Shown in pieces: positions 1 to 8,672 of a DNA stretch of 64,000 bases (positions are counted from its first letter, which is position 1; every line of letters starts with the position of its first letter). The position numbers were made by a program, and so were the translations under genes. Source of the stretch: G963674665 sp964609625 (GTDB lineage: Bacteria; Desulfobacterota; Desulfovibrionia; Desulfovibrionales; Desulfovibrionaceae). Where the stretch lies: contig CAZSRS010000001.1 of the NCBI GenBank assembly GCA_964609625.1, positions 248,001 through 312,000 of the forward strand, written 5' to 3'. The notes below the pieces were generated by a model, which made no database searches, was not told the DNA's origin, and saw only the letters and a list, made by a program, of their open reading frames with translations.

Positions 1-410
1 AGCGACACGCGCACTTCCAGGACGTTGACGTCGTCCACGCGTTGGTAGCGCATGCCGGAAGTCATGTTGCGCACCAACAGCAGCCCGCGCCCCCCGACGA
101 TGCTGTCCTCGATGGTGGCGTTCATGTCCACCTTGGGCCCATTGGTGGGATCGAAGGGCTCGCCTTTGTCCTGAAAGGTCATGACCAATTCGCTGGGCAT
201 GAACTCCAGGGTCAGGCTGAAATGGTCCGAGCGCTTGTTGTTGGCGGAGTACTTGATGATGTTGCTGCCGATCTCCTCGAAAACGAGATGCGCGGAGAAG
301 CGAGCCTTGTGGGGAATGCCGGCGTTTTCGAAACAGCTGTCCAACTGCTGCACGCATTCGTGCAGGGAGTCCCAGGAATTCCAGATGCGGAAGAAGACGC
401 GGGGTTTCAT
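1..410 (-). CDS. Anti-sigma regulatory ATPase (RsbW/SpoIIAB-like), 3' end outside window
   Basis: Partial reading frame starting at ATG 410 and running off the left edge, so 136 residues are visible. It has the HATPase_c_2 (GHKL) pattern of anti-sigma kinases: an N-box FEEIGSNIIKYS near residues 45-55, with the metal-binding Asn at 50, and a glycine-rich GGRGLLLVRNMT stretch near the visible end. A GGAGA ribosome site lies about 7 bases before the start. It begins 22 bases after the STAS gene and is probably co-transcribed with it. By family knowledge the pair would form a partner-switching module in which the kinase phosphorylates the STAS protein and is otherwise bound to a target. No sigma factor is visible beside it, so the target is unknown. 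Confidence 0.85.
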   Translation of the reverse strand, partial: MKPRVFFRIWNSWDSLHECVQQLDSCFENAGIPHKARFSAHLVFEEIGSNIIKYSANNKRSDHFSLTLEFMPSELVMTFQDKGEPFDPTNGPKVDMNATIEDSIVGGRGLLLVRNMTSGMRYQRVDDVNVLEVRVS

Positions 411-432
411 GGACGTTCTCCGCCACCCGGTA

Positions 433-786
433 CTAGGAGGCCTCGGGCCCCTGTATCAGAAACAGGGCGTTGTCCCTGTCGTCGGCCAGGGGCAGCACAA
501 GTTGCAGCGCGGCCATCACCCAGACATCCCGTACCCTACCCTGGGGGGCGACCAGGATCATGCCTAATCCACGCCGCTGCAGACGCTTGGCTGCCGAAAC
601 CAGCAGACTCATGCCCAGGGAGGCGATGAAGACGACGCCGGAGACATCGAGGATCACATGCTTGTCCGTGGCGTCGATGATCGTGTTGAATGCACCACCC
701 ACCTCCTCCACGCCACCAACGTCCAGACGTCCTTCCATGGCGAGGAAGAGAACGGAGTCGCTTTCCTCTGTAACGACAAGACGCAT
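433..786 (-). CDS. STAS-domain anti-sigma factor antagonist
   Basis: 117 residues, the usual length of a single STAS domain (SpoIIAA/RsbV family). The family signature is VILDVSGVVFIASLGMSLLV, with Ser56 in the place of the serine that the partner kinase phosphorylates. The start is ATG 786 with GGAG six bases upstream. It is the first gene of a pair with the HATPase gene that follows after 22 bases. The inferred role is the phosphorylation-controlled antagonist that binds or releases the ATPase. The preceding gene on this strand is the PEP-synthase-like gene, ending 99 bases upstream, so some read-through from it is possible. Confidence 0.9.
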   Translation of the reverse strand: MRLVVTEESDSVLFLAMEGRLDVGGVEEVGGAFNTIIDATDKHVILDVSGVVFIASLGMSLLVSAAKRLQRRGLGMILVAPQGRVRDVWVMAALQLVLPLADDRDNALFLIQGPEAS

Positions 787-885
787 GTGGTCTCCAGTCG
801 CGGCAAAGATTGGCCCGGGGTTAAGACGTGCGAGGGCCGGGGCAAGGGGGGATGCCGTCTTTGGATGACTTCCCCCCTGCCGTGC

Positions 886-3800
886 TTACAGTTTCTTGGC
901 GAGCTGAGCCTCGCGGGCCTTGACCTGTTCCTCGAAGCTGGAAAAACCCGCCTGCCTGAGAGCGTCTTCAACCGTATTGTTCCAGTCCCAGTTTGCATAG
1001 ATCACGGGTTTGTGGAATCTGGCCCGGAACCGACTCATTTCCTGGCGGTAGAAACCTTCCTTTTCGCCGTCGATATTCTCGCGCAACTGCTCATGGAGCC
1101 TGGCAAGCTCGCCTTCATACCATTCCATGAGGTCGGAGGCTGTCTCGTACTTCTTCAGGATGTGCTCGTAACTGTGTTCCTTGAGCAGTTTCTTGAGACG
1201 TGTCAGGAACTGCTCCCCGAGCCATGCTCCCAGTCCTTGGACCGGAATGTGCAGAGCCTCGACGTCGGCCATGTCGTATTTGGTCTGGGCGTAGGTGTCC
1301 GGGACCACCGATGCCGAGACAATACCGGCGATGGCCACCAGGCCGCGCAGGATAAGGCTGTTGGAGACGCCTTGGCCGCAGAAGCCCACCTTCTTGCCGC
1401 ATTTCTGCCCCGTGAAAATGGTCACCAGAATGGCCCAGACCACGGCGGGGTCCTCCTCGTCGTAGATGTGGGCGAGGCGGGAATTGTCGCGATCCGTGGC
1501 CAGGACCATCTGGGTCATGTCGTTGGAGCCTATGGAGAAACCGTCGAACTCCTCGATGAAGTGCTTGGCCAGGATGGCATTACTGGGCAGCTCGGACATG
1601 AGGATCAGCTTCAAACCGTCCTTTCCGCTCTTGAGCTTGTGCACCTGCTCCAGGTAGCGTTTCATGCTGCGCGCCTCTTCCAGGGTACGCACAAAGGGGA
1701 GCATGAGTTGGAGATTGCTGCCGCCGTAAATGCCCCGCGCCATCTTGAAGGCCTCTACCTCCCAGTCGTGAAGATCACGCGATACGCCCCGGTACCCCAG
1801 CATGGGGTTGTCCTCGTGCCACTCGAACAGGGAACCGCCGATGAGGTTGCGGTATTCGTTGGACTTGAAGTCCGTGGTGCGGTAGATGATGTCCCGACCG
1901 TAGAAGGCCATGGCAAAGAGCGCCAGGCCTTGGGCCAGGGTTTGGGTGTAGTGCTCCCTGCCGGTGCGATGCCCCCGGGTCTTGAGCATCTCCCGGATAC
2001 GATCGGGCACGCAGCGTACATCTTCCATCTCGCGCTTGAGGCCCGAGGCCTGGGCCACCTCGTCGCGCATGGCCTGGATCTTGGCCAACATCTCCTTGAC
2101 CGCTGGGTTGTCCTTGACCCTTTCCACTTGGGCCTTGATCAGTTCCACGATCTCGCGCTTGCGGCGCAGCGTCTCTGGATCGGAGCCGAGCATGGAGTCC
2201 AGTTCGTCCTTGTAGCCCATGATCGCGGCCACGTGGTCCTCGAGGTTCACCGAGGATTTGATCAACCCCAGACGCCGGGTCGCGATGCCGACATAATGGT
2301 CGAGCCTATTGTCCAATTCCCGCAATTCGCGGTGGATGGCCAGCACCTCCTCCGTGCTCTTGGAGGATTCGCGCTCGGTCAGGGCCTCGACTTCCGGAGC
2401 CAGCCCGGTGAGCTGCCCCACATAGTTGCGCAACCGCAGCTCCAAGGTCAGGCTGCCAGCGCTGAGCTGATCCGTGACCAGCTTGGTCAACTGACGGTCC
2501 AACTCGTCGACCTTCTTTTTCACCACCCTGTCCAAGGTGCCGTGGTCATAGGCTTCCAGGGCCTGGGGATGTACACCGATGTTGCCGAGCATGAACTCGG
2601 CCCGCAGCAATCCGACTTCGAAGTCCGGGACCTCGCGCAGCCGGGAGAGGAACAGAGCCTGCCCAACGTCGGCGAGGATCAGGCCGACCTTTGTCCGTGT
2701 GGGAGGCAGCTTGCTCACGTCGATCTCGCCGCCAACCTCGATGAGGGGGAGGAGGCCGCGGTAGGCATGGCCTCGGGAACCGTCAACGGTGATCTCCTGG
2801 CTTTCCAGGGATCGCAGGGCCTCCAGGCGCTGGATGCCGATGACGGCCGGTATGCCCAGTTCGCGGGAGGTGATGGCCGCGTGGCTGGTGTCGCCCCCAA
2901 CGTCGGCAAGAATGGCCGAGGCGATGCGCATGCCCGGCACCATGTCGGGATCGGTGCGTTCAGCCGCCAGGATGTCCCCCTTGTTGATCTTGTTCAGCTC
3001 CAGGGCGGAGCGCAGGAACTTGACCACGCCCTGCCCGGCACCGCGCGAGGCGCCGTTACCCTCGAGGATGACCTCCACCCCCTGCAGGGCCTTGGGCTCC
3101 ACCTCGAGCCGGCGCATGTAAATGGTGTGCGGGTGCTTTTCAAATTCCTCGTTCCAGCGGGTCTCGGGCCTGGCCTGCACGAACCAGAGTCTGTCCTCGC
3201 TGTCGATGCAGAATTCGGTATCCATGATGATGCCGCCGTAAGCAGCGCTGATGGCGCGCACACCATGGGCCACATCCTCGGCCTGAGCCAGGGAAAGCGA
3301 CCATTGATATGCCTGGACTTCGGGCACGTCCACTCTCTCGGTACCACCGTCGAGCTTGTAGACGATCTTCTTGTCCTTGTACCCCATCTGGCGGATGACC
3401 ACCTCGGTGCCGTCGTCACGCTTGAAGACGTAGAACTTGTCCGGGGTGACCATGCCGCCGACCACCGCCTCGCCCAGACCGTAGCTGGCATCGATGGAGA
3501 CCAGGTCCTTGCGCGCCGTGCCCCGGCAACCCGTGGCCGTATCCGCGCTGAAGGCGGTGCCCGAGATCACGGGGTTGATCATGCGCATGATACAGACCGA
3601 GAGGGACGTGTTCTCGATGGACCATTCCTTCTTGGCCTTTTGGGCGATGCTGTCCTCGCCGGTGCGTTCCGCCCTGGCGATGGCGTCCAGGATGGCCTCA
3701 CGGCGATAGGTCATGGAACGCAGGTTGTAGGCCGAGGCACAATCCCAGTGGTAGGCTTCCTGGCAATGGTTTTCACCCACCACGTTGAGATAGGTGTCTT

Positions 3801-4536
3801 GCAGGCCGGCAAAGGCTTTCTTGCGGCTGTCCTCGCCGGCGGCGGAGGAACGCACGGCCACGGGCACGTCCTCGACTCCCGCTTCCTTGCATATGCTGGT
3901 ATAGGCGCTGCGGACCTCCTTCTGCACTTCCTTGGGCAGTTCCACGGAGAGGATGGCCACCTGCACCAACACGGAGCGTTTGCGCAGCTGATCGATGCCT
4001 TCGGGAGAGGTGGCGAAACCCTCGACCACGTTGTTCACGAAGGTGCGCAGCCGGACCTGGTTCTGGTCCTTGCGGGCGCCGGTCTCCTGCTTGACTTCAC
4101 GCCCCAGACGACGGACGAACTTCTGCAGGAACTCCGGGTCCTTGTTGATTTCGCTGTCGCCCCAATTGATGCGGTTGTATTCCTTTTCCACCACCGAGCG
4201 GATCAAAGTGGCATTGACCTTGGTCTCATCCAGGAGCATGTGAAAGGCCTTGGAGGAAATGGCCCGGAACTGCGGCGCCCTGATGCCCTGAACCTGGCTG
4301 ATGATGGCAGTGTTGTAGTTCTTGCCGCCAACCAGCAGCTCGGCCTCTTCGCCGATGACCGTGATGTCTGCTCCGTCGAGCACGATCTTCTGCTTCAGTT
4401 CCTCGAGTTCGACGGCTTTCGCCTGCCCCCCCGCAGCCTCTTCCCCGTTACCACGCGCCGTATTCATTTCGTTTTCCAAAGCCTTCTCGGATTCGCCTTG
4501 CTGTTCACCGGTCTTTGGATTGCGCGCTTTCGCCAT
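886..4536 (-). CDS. Phosphoenolpyruvate synthase-like protein with large coiled-coil insertion
   Basis: 1216 residues, against about 790 for ordinary PpsA. The N-terminal nucleotide-binding domain runs from about 60 to 460 (AVRSSAAGED at 227-236, WFVQARPET at 451-459). The swivelling phosphohistidine domain has GGDTSHAAITSRELGIPAV with catalytic His552. The PEP-binding barrel begins near 615 and is interrupted at about 670-875 by a charged, helical, probably coiled-coil segment absent from PpsA. It resumes with IYRTTDFKSNEY (884-895), SIGSNDMTQ (1001-1009) and FCGQG with the catalytic Cys1053. A further tail of roughly 130 residues has no obvious family. All expected PpsA catalytic residues are present, so pyruvate + ATP to PEP is plausible. 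The start has a good AAGGAGGAG site. It has its own promoter (4675-4704) and lies downstream of pyruvate carboxylase, which suggests a gluconeogenic role. Pyruvate phosphate dikinase-like activity is the alternative. Confidence 0.88.
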   Translation of the reverse strand: MAKARNPKTGEQQGESEKALENEMNTARGNGEEAAGGQAKAVELEELKQKIVLDGADITVIGEEAELLVGGKNYNTAIISQVQGIRAPQFRAISSKAFHMLLDETKVNATLIRSVVEKEYNRINWGDSEINKDPEFLQKFVRRLGREVKQETGARKDQNQVRLRTFVNNVVEGFATSPEGIDQLRKRSVLVQVAILSVELPKEVQKEVRSAYTSICKEAGVEDVPVAVRSSAAGEDSRKKAFAGLQDTYLNVVGENHCQEAYHWDCASAYNLRSMTYRREAILDAIARAERTGEDSIAQKAKKEWSIENTSLSVCIMRMINPVISGTAFSADTATGCRGTARKDLVSIDASYGLGEAVVGGMVTPDKFYVFKRDDGTEVVIRQMGYKDKKIVYKLDGGTERVDVPEVQAYQWSLSLAQAEDVAHGVRAISAAYGGIIMDTEFCIDSEDRLWFVQARPETRWNEEFEKHPHTIYMRRLEVEPKALQGVEVILEGNGASRGAGQGVVKFLRSALELNKINKGDILAAERTDPDMVPGMRIASAILADVGGDTSHAAITSRELGIPAVIGIQRLEALRSLESQEITVDGSRGHAYRGLLPLIEVGGEIDVSKLPPTRTKVGLILADVGQALFLSRLREVPDFEVGLLRAEFMLGNIGVHPQALEAYDHGTLDRVVKKKVDELDRQLTKLVTDQLSAGSLTLELRLRNYVGQLTGLAPEVEALTERESSKSTEEVLAIHRELRELDNRLDHYVGIATRRLGLIKSSVNLEDHVAAIMGYKDELDSMLGSDPETLRRKREIVELIKAQVERVKDNPAVKEMLAKIQAMRDEVAQASGLKREMEDVRCVPDRIREMLKTRGHRTGREHYTQTLAQGLALFAMAFYGRDIIYRTTDFKSNEYRNLIGGSLFEWHEDNPMLGYRGVSRDLHDWEVEAFKMARGIYGGSNLQLMLPFVRTLEEARSMKRYLEQVHKLKSGKDGLKLILMSELPSNAILAKHFIEEFDGFSIGSNDMTQMVLATDRDNSRLAHIYDEEDPAVVWAILVTIFTGQKCGKKVGFCGQGVSNSLILRGLVAIAGIVSASVVPDTYAQTKYDMADVEALHIPVQGLGAWLGEQFLTRLKKLLKEHSYEHILKKYETASDLMEWYEGELARLHEQLRENIDGEKEGFYRQEMSRFRARFHKPVIYANWDWNNTVEDALRQAGFSSFEEQVKAREAQLAKKL

Positions 4537-4674
4537 GGTTCCTCCTCCTTGACGCGTTGAGATACCCCTGTCCAGGCAGTGATCGCGGATACATCAGGGA
4601 AACACGTGGCCAACCCCGCACAACCGGCCACAGGCCGGGCCACGCGCCAAGCACGTTGTATTTCTTGTTCTATC

Positions 4675-4704
4675 TGTATACCTTGCACTCGCGTGATTCG
4701 TCAA
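4675..4704 (-). promoter_or_regulatory. Sigma-70-type promoter for the PEP-synthase-like gene
   Basis: Read on the minus strand, TTGACG (4704-4699) and TATACA (4680-4675) are separated by 18 bases. Transcription would begin near 4668, giving a leader of about 130 bases before ATG 4536. It lies just downstream of the pyc terminator, so the gene can be transcribed independently. Confidence 0.6.
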
Positions 4705-4744
4705 TGGTAACCCCGCCGGGGCAATGCCTCTTCCCCATCCGCCG

Positions 4745-4790
4745 AAAATCAAACAAAAGCCCCGGGCACATGAAGCGCATGACCGGGGCT
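4745..4790 (-). terminator. Rho-independent terminator of pyruvate carboxylase gene
   Basis: On the minus strand AGCCCCGG (4790-4783) pairs with CCGGGGCT (4765-4758), and the stem is followed directly by a T-rich run (TTTTGTTTGATTTT). It begins 26 bases after the pyc stop codon. It separates birA-pyc from the PEP-synthase-like gene. Confidence 0.85.
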
Positions 4791-4816
4791 ATTCGCATCA
4801 TTTCAATACCATCGGC

Positions 4817-7800
4817 CTACATCGCCTCTCCACAGTATGGGCAGTACTTCAACTCATCCATGGGCAAGTGGCGCGCGCAGGCCTTGCACGTGCTGGGAGC
4901 GGGCCCCAGCTCCACCAGCAACTCGCCTTCCTTGACCGGTACCATCTTGCGGTCTTCGGAAAAATGCGCGGTCTTGAGCACCCGCTTGACAATGCCACTC
5001 AGTGGCGAAACCACGGCCTTCTCCTGCTTCATGATGGAGATGTTGAACAACTCCTCGCCTTGCTTCACGATGTCGCCGGGGTTCACGTACATCACCCACA
5101 GATCGCCAGAGCTGGGTGACGCCACATGGAAGGGATTGGACGGATCGGCCATTTCGACGCCCTTGGTCGCCCCCGCCTGTACCTCGGCGACCTTGACCTC
5201 ATGGCGCATGATCTCCGAATCCAGTGAATAACGGACCTGGCAGTAGCCGCGCTTGTCCGGCCTGGAGATGCGCAACAGTTCCATTTCATGGGGCTTGCCC
5301 AGGCTGTCCACAAAGGAGATCTTCTCTCCGGGTTGTGCTCCCTCGAACCAGATGTCCAAGGGGATGTGGTTGGGGTCGCCGTATTTGTCGTTGAAGGCAA
5401 AGGTCTTGAGCGCGTCGGCCGGATGGTTGCAATAGACGACGAGTTCCTCGTCCGTGGGCTCCCGCTTGATGTGCGTGCTCAGTGCCTCATATTCGGCATC
5501 CAGGTCCATGTCCTTGAGAAACACCAGGGGGGATTCCTCTGTACGACGCTCGATGGCTTGGCGCCACTCACCGCCGAATGCGCTCTCGTAGACCCAGTCC
5601 GGCGGAAAGCCCAGGGGTAGGCGGCCGAACTTGCCCAGCAACAGATCACGGAAAGCGTCGTTGCTGTCGCGGTAGAGCATGAGTCTGGCTTCCTTGATCT
5701 GCGCCTCGAGGGAGCCCTCGTCGTGCCGAGTGACGTTGTCCAGGACCTCCAGCAAATATTTAACCTCGTTCTCCCCTCCGCGTTTGTAGGCCGAGGTCAC
5801 GGCCAGAAAGGCGGTGTTCCAGGTGATCTGCGACCCCGGCGTCACGTCGTGGTAGCGCACGATCTTGCGCGTGCCGGATAGGAACTTGAGCATGTAGGGG
5901 AGCAGGTGGATGTACCCCTGCTTCATCGCCCCTTCCTGGGAAGAGGACGTGGCGCCCCCAGGCATGCCGTGCTCCACAACGTCGTAGTCGATGCCCTGGA
6001 AGTAGGGCGAGACGTAGCGATCGTAGTAGGGCATGATCTGTTTGAGAACGAAGTTGGTGGTGCGGATCATCTCCCAGTTGAGGTTGTGCTTCAGCCCCAA
6101 TTCGCCCTCGATGTAGGCGGCCGTGGCCATGACGTCGCCCTGGCCGTACCAGCGCACCGTGGAGCCGATGGCCGTGTCCACGATATGAGCGCCGGCCTTG
6201 GCGGCCGCGCCCACTGCCGGTACGAAGAGACCGTCCGTGTAGTGCCGATGGTAATGCAACACCAGTTCGGGGTATTTCTTGCGTAGGGCCGTGACCAGCG
6301 CCGCGATGAATCGTGGGGGGCAGACTCCGGCCATGTCCTTGAGCCCGAGGATGATCCGCTTCTCCGCCTTGGCCCTGCTCACGCCCCCTGCCCTGGACAC
6401 CATGTCCAAAATGGCCTCGGTGACCGCCATATAGTGGTCCACGTCGAATCCCGTGGTCCAGGAAAGCGAGATGGCCGGCTCGAAGATGTTGCGCGTGGAG
6501 GCCAGGGCCACTTCGGCAAAGGGGCGCATGTTCTCGATGTGGTTCAGGAAGTCGAAGCAGCGGATCACGTCGTAGTGCTCGTTGATCATCTCGCCCGTGA
6601 GCCGCATGAGGTTCGGGGGCTGGGGCTTGTAGCCCAGCACGTTGGTGGAGCGGATCAGTATCTGCTTCATGGTCCTGGGTGCGAACTTGTTCCACTCCTC
6701 GGCCTCGGTGAAGGGGTAGGTCATGTTGGCCAGCAGTGCCACGTGGAAGTGCGCGCCGCCGCCGTTCTCCAGGGAAAAGAAGTCACAGTTGTCCAGATAG
6801 GGCCCCATGAGGGCGTCCTCGGCCAGGCGAAAACGGTTGCTGCTGTTGGACTGCGTGATGTCCCTGGCCGTGGTGTCGCAGAAATGAATGTAGTCCGAGC
6901 CGCGAACGAAATCCAATACCGCGTCGCGATCCCACCGCTTGTAGGGAGACGGACGCTTGTTGTCGCTCTCCGGCAGCACGGGCTCGAAACGCCCCAGTCT
7001 GGGAGTCTCGCGGGTGCGGTACTCGCCGAGCTGGATATAGGGATTGTAGCCCAGGGCTGAAATCTCGGCGACGAGCCGGGCCAGACGGGCGCTTTCGCAC
7101 TCGCGGTCCAGATAGTGCATCAGGGCCGGCGTGTTGCGGATGAACTTGGTGTCGCACTCGCCGGCACTGAAAGCCGGATGCTTGACCACTTGGCTGTGGA
7201 ACGGCAGGGTGGTCTTGACGCCGCCGATGACGTATTCGCCCAGGGCGCGGTCCATGATGCTCAGTGTTTTCTCCCAGCCCTTGCCGTAAACGATGAGCAG
7301 GGAGCCGGCCGAATCGTATTGGGAGGGGAACTCGTAGCCGGCGCAGATGCAGGAGTCCAGCCTCACTCCCGGGCCTCCCGGGGAGAGGTAGCGCGTGATC
7401 AGCCCGGAGTTTGGGGAGAAGTCGTTCTGCGGGTCCTCGAAGTTGATGCGCACCTGCAAGGCATGATGCAGCGGGGGCAGGTCCTCTTCCTTCAGCCGCA
7501 ACTCGCCGCCAAAGGCCACGTTGATCTGCTCCTCCACCAGATCCACGCCGTAGCGGCACTCGGTGATACCGTGCTCGACCTGCAGGCGGGTATTGATCTC
7601 GATAAGGTAGGGCGTGCCCGAACCATCCACCAGGAATTCCACGGTGGCCAGGGAGTGGTACCCTACCGCCGTGACCAACTGTCGGGCGTAGGCCTTGAGC
7701 CGGTCACGCAGCTCCTGTGTCATGCCCTTCCAGGGCGAGGGGGTGATTTCGATGAGCTTCTGGTGGTTACGCTGCACGGAGCAGTCGCGTTCGTCAAAGG

Positions 7801-8500
7801 CGAAAACGTTGCCGTACTTGTCGGCCACCACCTGAATCTCGATGTGCCGCACGTCCACCAAAAGCTTTTCCACGAACAGCCGCGGGTTGCCGAATGAGGC
7901 CTTGGCCATGGCCGAAGCTTTTTCAAAGGCCCGCTCCAGTTCGTCCGGGGTGTAAATCTCGTAGATGCCGCGTCCTCCGCCGCCACCCTCGGCCTTGAGC
8001 ATGATGGGAAAGCCGATCTTCTCGGCCACCTCGCGGGCGCCGGGGATGTCCACCGCGCCTTCGGAGCCGGGCACCACGGGCACGCCCAATTTCATGGCCA
8101 GGCGCCTGAGTTCCACCTTGTTGCCCAACAGCAACATGGATTCCGCGCTGGAGCCGATGAAGGTGATCCCCGCGGCATCGCACTTGGCTGGGAAGTCCTC
8201 GTTCTCCGAGGCAAAGCCCCAGCCGGGGTGTATGCCCACGACCCCACGGTTCTTGGCCTTTCTGATGATCGTATCCACGTCCAGATACGACCTGGGATCC
8301 GCCCCAAGAAGCAGCAGTTCGCGGGCACCGGAGGTGGGAGGCGAGGCTTTGTCCACGTCCGTGGCCGTCATCACCGGGATGCACTGAAAACGCTCGGCAA
8401 AGGTACGCAGGATGCGGCGTGCCGGGATGCCCCGGTTGGCCACCAGCATAGGCTTGCCCTTGATCTCCTCGATGACCTGCTCAAATGTCTTTCTGCTCAT
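4817..8500 (-). CDS. pyc: Pyruvate carboxylase with C-terminal zinc ribbon
   Basis: 1227 residues from ATG 8500; an in-frame TTG at 8512 is less likely. The biotin carboxylase half has the ATP-grasp glycine loop GGGGGRGIYEIY (about 172-183). The carboxyltransferase half has RDITQSNSSNRFR, the metal-binding HYHRH segment and LKDMAGVCPP with the lysine expected to be carbamylated. The biotinyl domain carries MKQEK with the biotin lysine at about 1158. The last 23 residues form a CxxC...CxxC zinc ribbon not found in classical pyruvate carboxylases. The reaction is pyruvate + bicarbonate + ATP to oxaloacetate. The carboxyltransferase motif reads DITQS where most homologues have DAHQS; the metal-ligand His-x-His pair is kept. 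The gene follows birA, which encodes the biotin ligase it needs. Confidence 0.93.
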   Translation of the reverse strand: MSRKTFEQVIEEIKGKPMLVANRGIPARRILRTFAERFQCIPVMTATDVDKASPPTSGARELLLLGADPRSYLDVDTIIRKAKNRGVVGIHPGWGFASENEDFPAKCDAAGITFIGSSAESMLLLGNKVELRRLAMKLGVPVVPGSEGAVDIPGAREVAEKIGFPIMLKAEGGGGGRGIYEIYTPDELERAFEKASAMAKASFGNPRLFVEKLLVDVRHIEIQVVADKYGNVFAFDERDCSVQRNHQKLIEITPSPWKGMTQELRDRLKAYARQLVTAVGYHSLATVEFLVDGSGTPYLIEINTRLQVEHGITECRYGVDLVEEQINVAFGGELRLKEEDLPPLHHALQVRINFEDPQNDFSPNSGLITRYLSPGGPGVRLDSCICAGYEFPSQYDSAGSLLIVYGKGWEKTLSIMDRALGEYVIGGVKTTLPFHSQVVKHPAFSAGECDTKFIRNTPALMHYLDRECESARLARLVAEISALGYNPYIQLGEYRTRETPRLGRFEPVLPESDNKRPSPYKRWDRDAVLDFVRGSDYIHFCDTTARDITQSNSSNRFRLAEDALMGPYLDNCDFFSLENGGGAHFHVALLANMTYPFTEAEEWNKFAPRTMKQILIRSTNVLGYKPQPPNLMRLTGEMINEHYDVIRCFDFLNHIENMRPFAEVALASTRNIFEPAISLSWTTGFDVDHYMAVTEAILDMVSRAGGVSRAKAEKRIILGLKDMAGVCPPRFIAALVTALRKKYPELVLHYHRHYTDGLFVPAVGAAAKAGAHIVDTAIGSTVRWYGQGDVMATAAYIEGELGLKHNLNWEMIRTTNFVLKQIMPYYDRYVSPYFQGIDYDVVEHGMPGGATSSSQEGAMKQGYIHLLPYMLKFLSGTRKIVRYHDVTPGSQITWNTAFLAVTSAYKRGGENEVKYLLEVLDNVTRHDEGSLEAQIKEARLMLYRDSNDAFRDLLLGKFGRLPLGFPPDWVYESAFGGEWRQAIERRTEESPLVFLKDMDLDAEYEALSTHIKREPTDEELVVYCNHPADALKTFAFNDKYGDPNHIPLDIWFEGAQPGEKISFVDSLGKPHEMELLRISRPDKRGYCQVRYSLDSEIMRHEVKVAEVQAGATKGVEMADPSNPFHVASPSSGDLWVMYVNPGDIVKQGEELFNISIMKQEKAVVSPLSGIVKRVLKTAHFSEDRKMVPVKEGELLVELGPAPSTCKACARHLPMDELKYCPYCGEAM

Positions 8501-8605
8501 GGTGTTTCCCAATATAAGCTGTGAAGGTTATCTACTCGCGTTCTGCCGTACAAGCCTGCGAGGCCGATCCCACCGTCGTCATGAAGACGTGCGGCGCCAT
8601 TACGC

Positions 8606-8627
8606 GCACTTCACGGGCATGAAGTGC
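8606..8627. other. Perfect inverted repeat between birA and pyc
   Basis: GCACTTCA and TGAAGTGC form perfect 8-base arms around a 6-base loop in the 172-base birA-pyc interval. There is no T-run on the minus (transcribed) side, so it is not a classical terminator for birA. It could be an mRNA-processing or partial-termination hairpin, or an operator. Confidence 0.4.
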
Positions 8628-8672
8628 TTTCGTCATTCTTGCATGACTCATCAGGAATCAACCGGCGGTTCT

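Noticed and set aside
800..885. A terminator after the PEP-synthase-like gene
   Set aside because: A run of G can pair with a run of C, but the stem is interrupted and there is no clear T-run; too weak to call.
658..4560. A 1300-codon plus-strand open frame opposite the PEP-synthase-like gene
   Set aside because: It is an antisense shadow caused by high GC; its translation has no family motif, while the minus strand has complete PpsA catalytic motifs, a ribosome site and a promoter.
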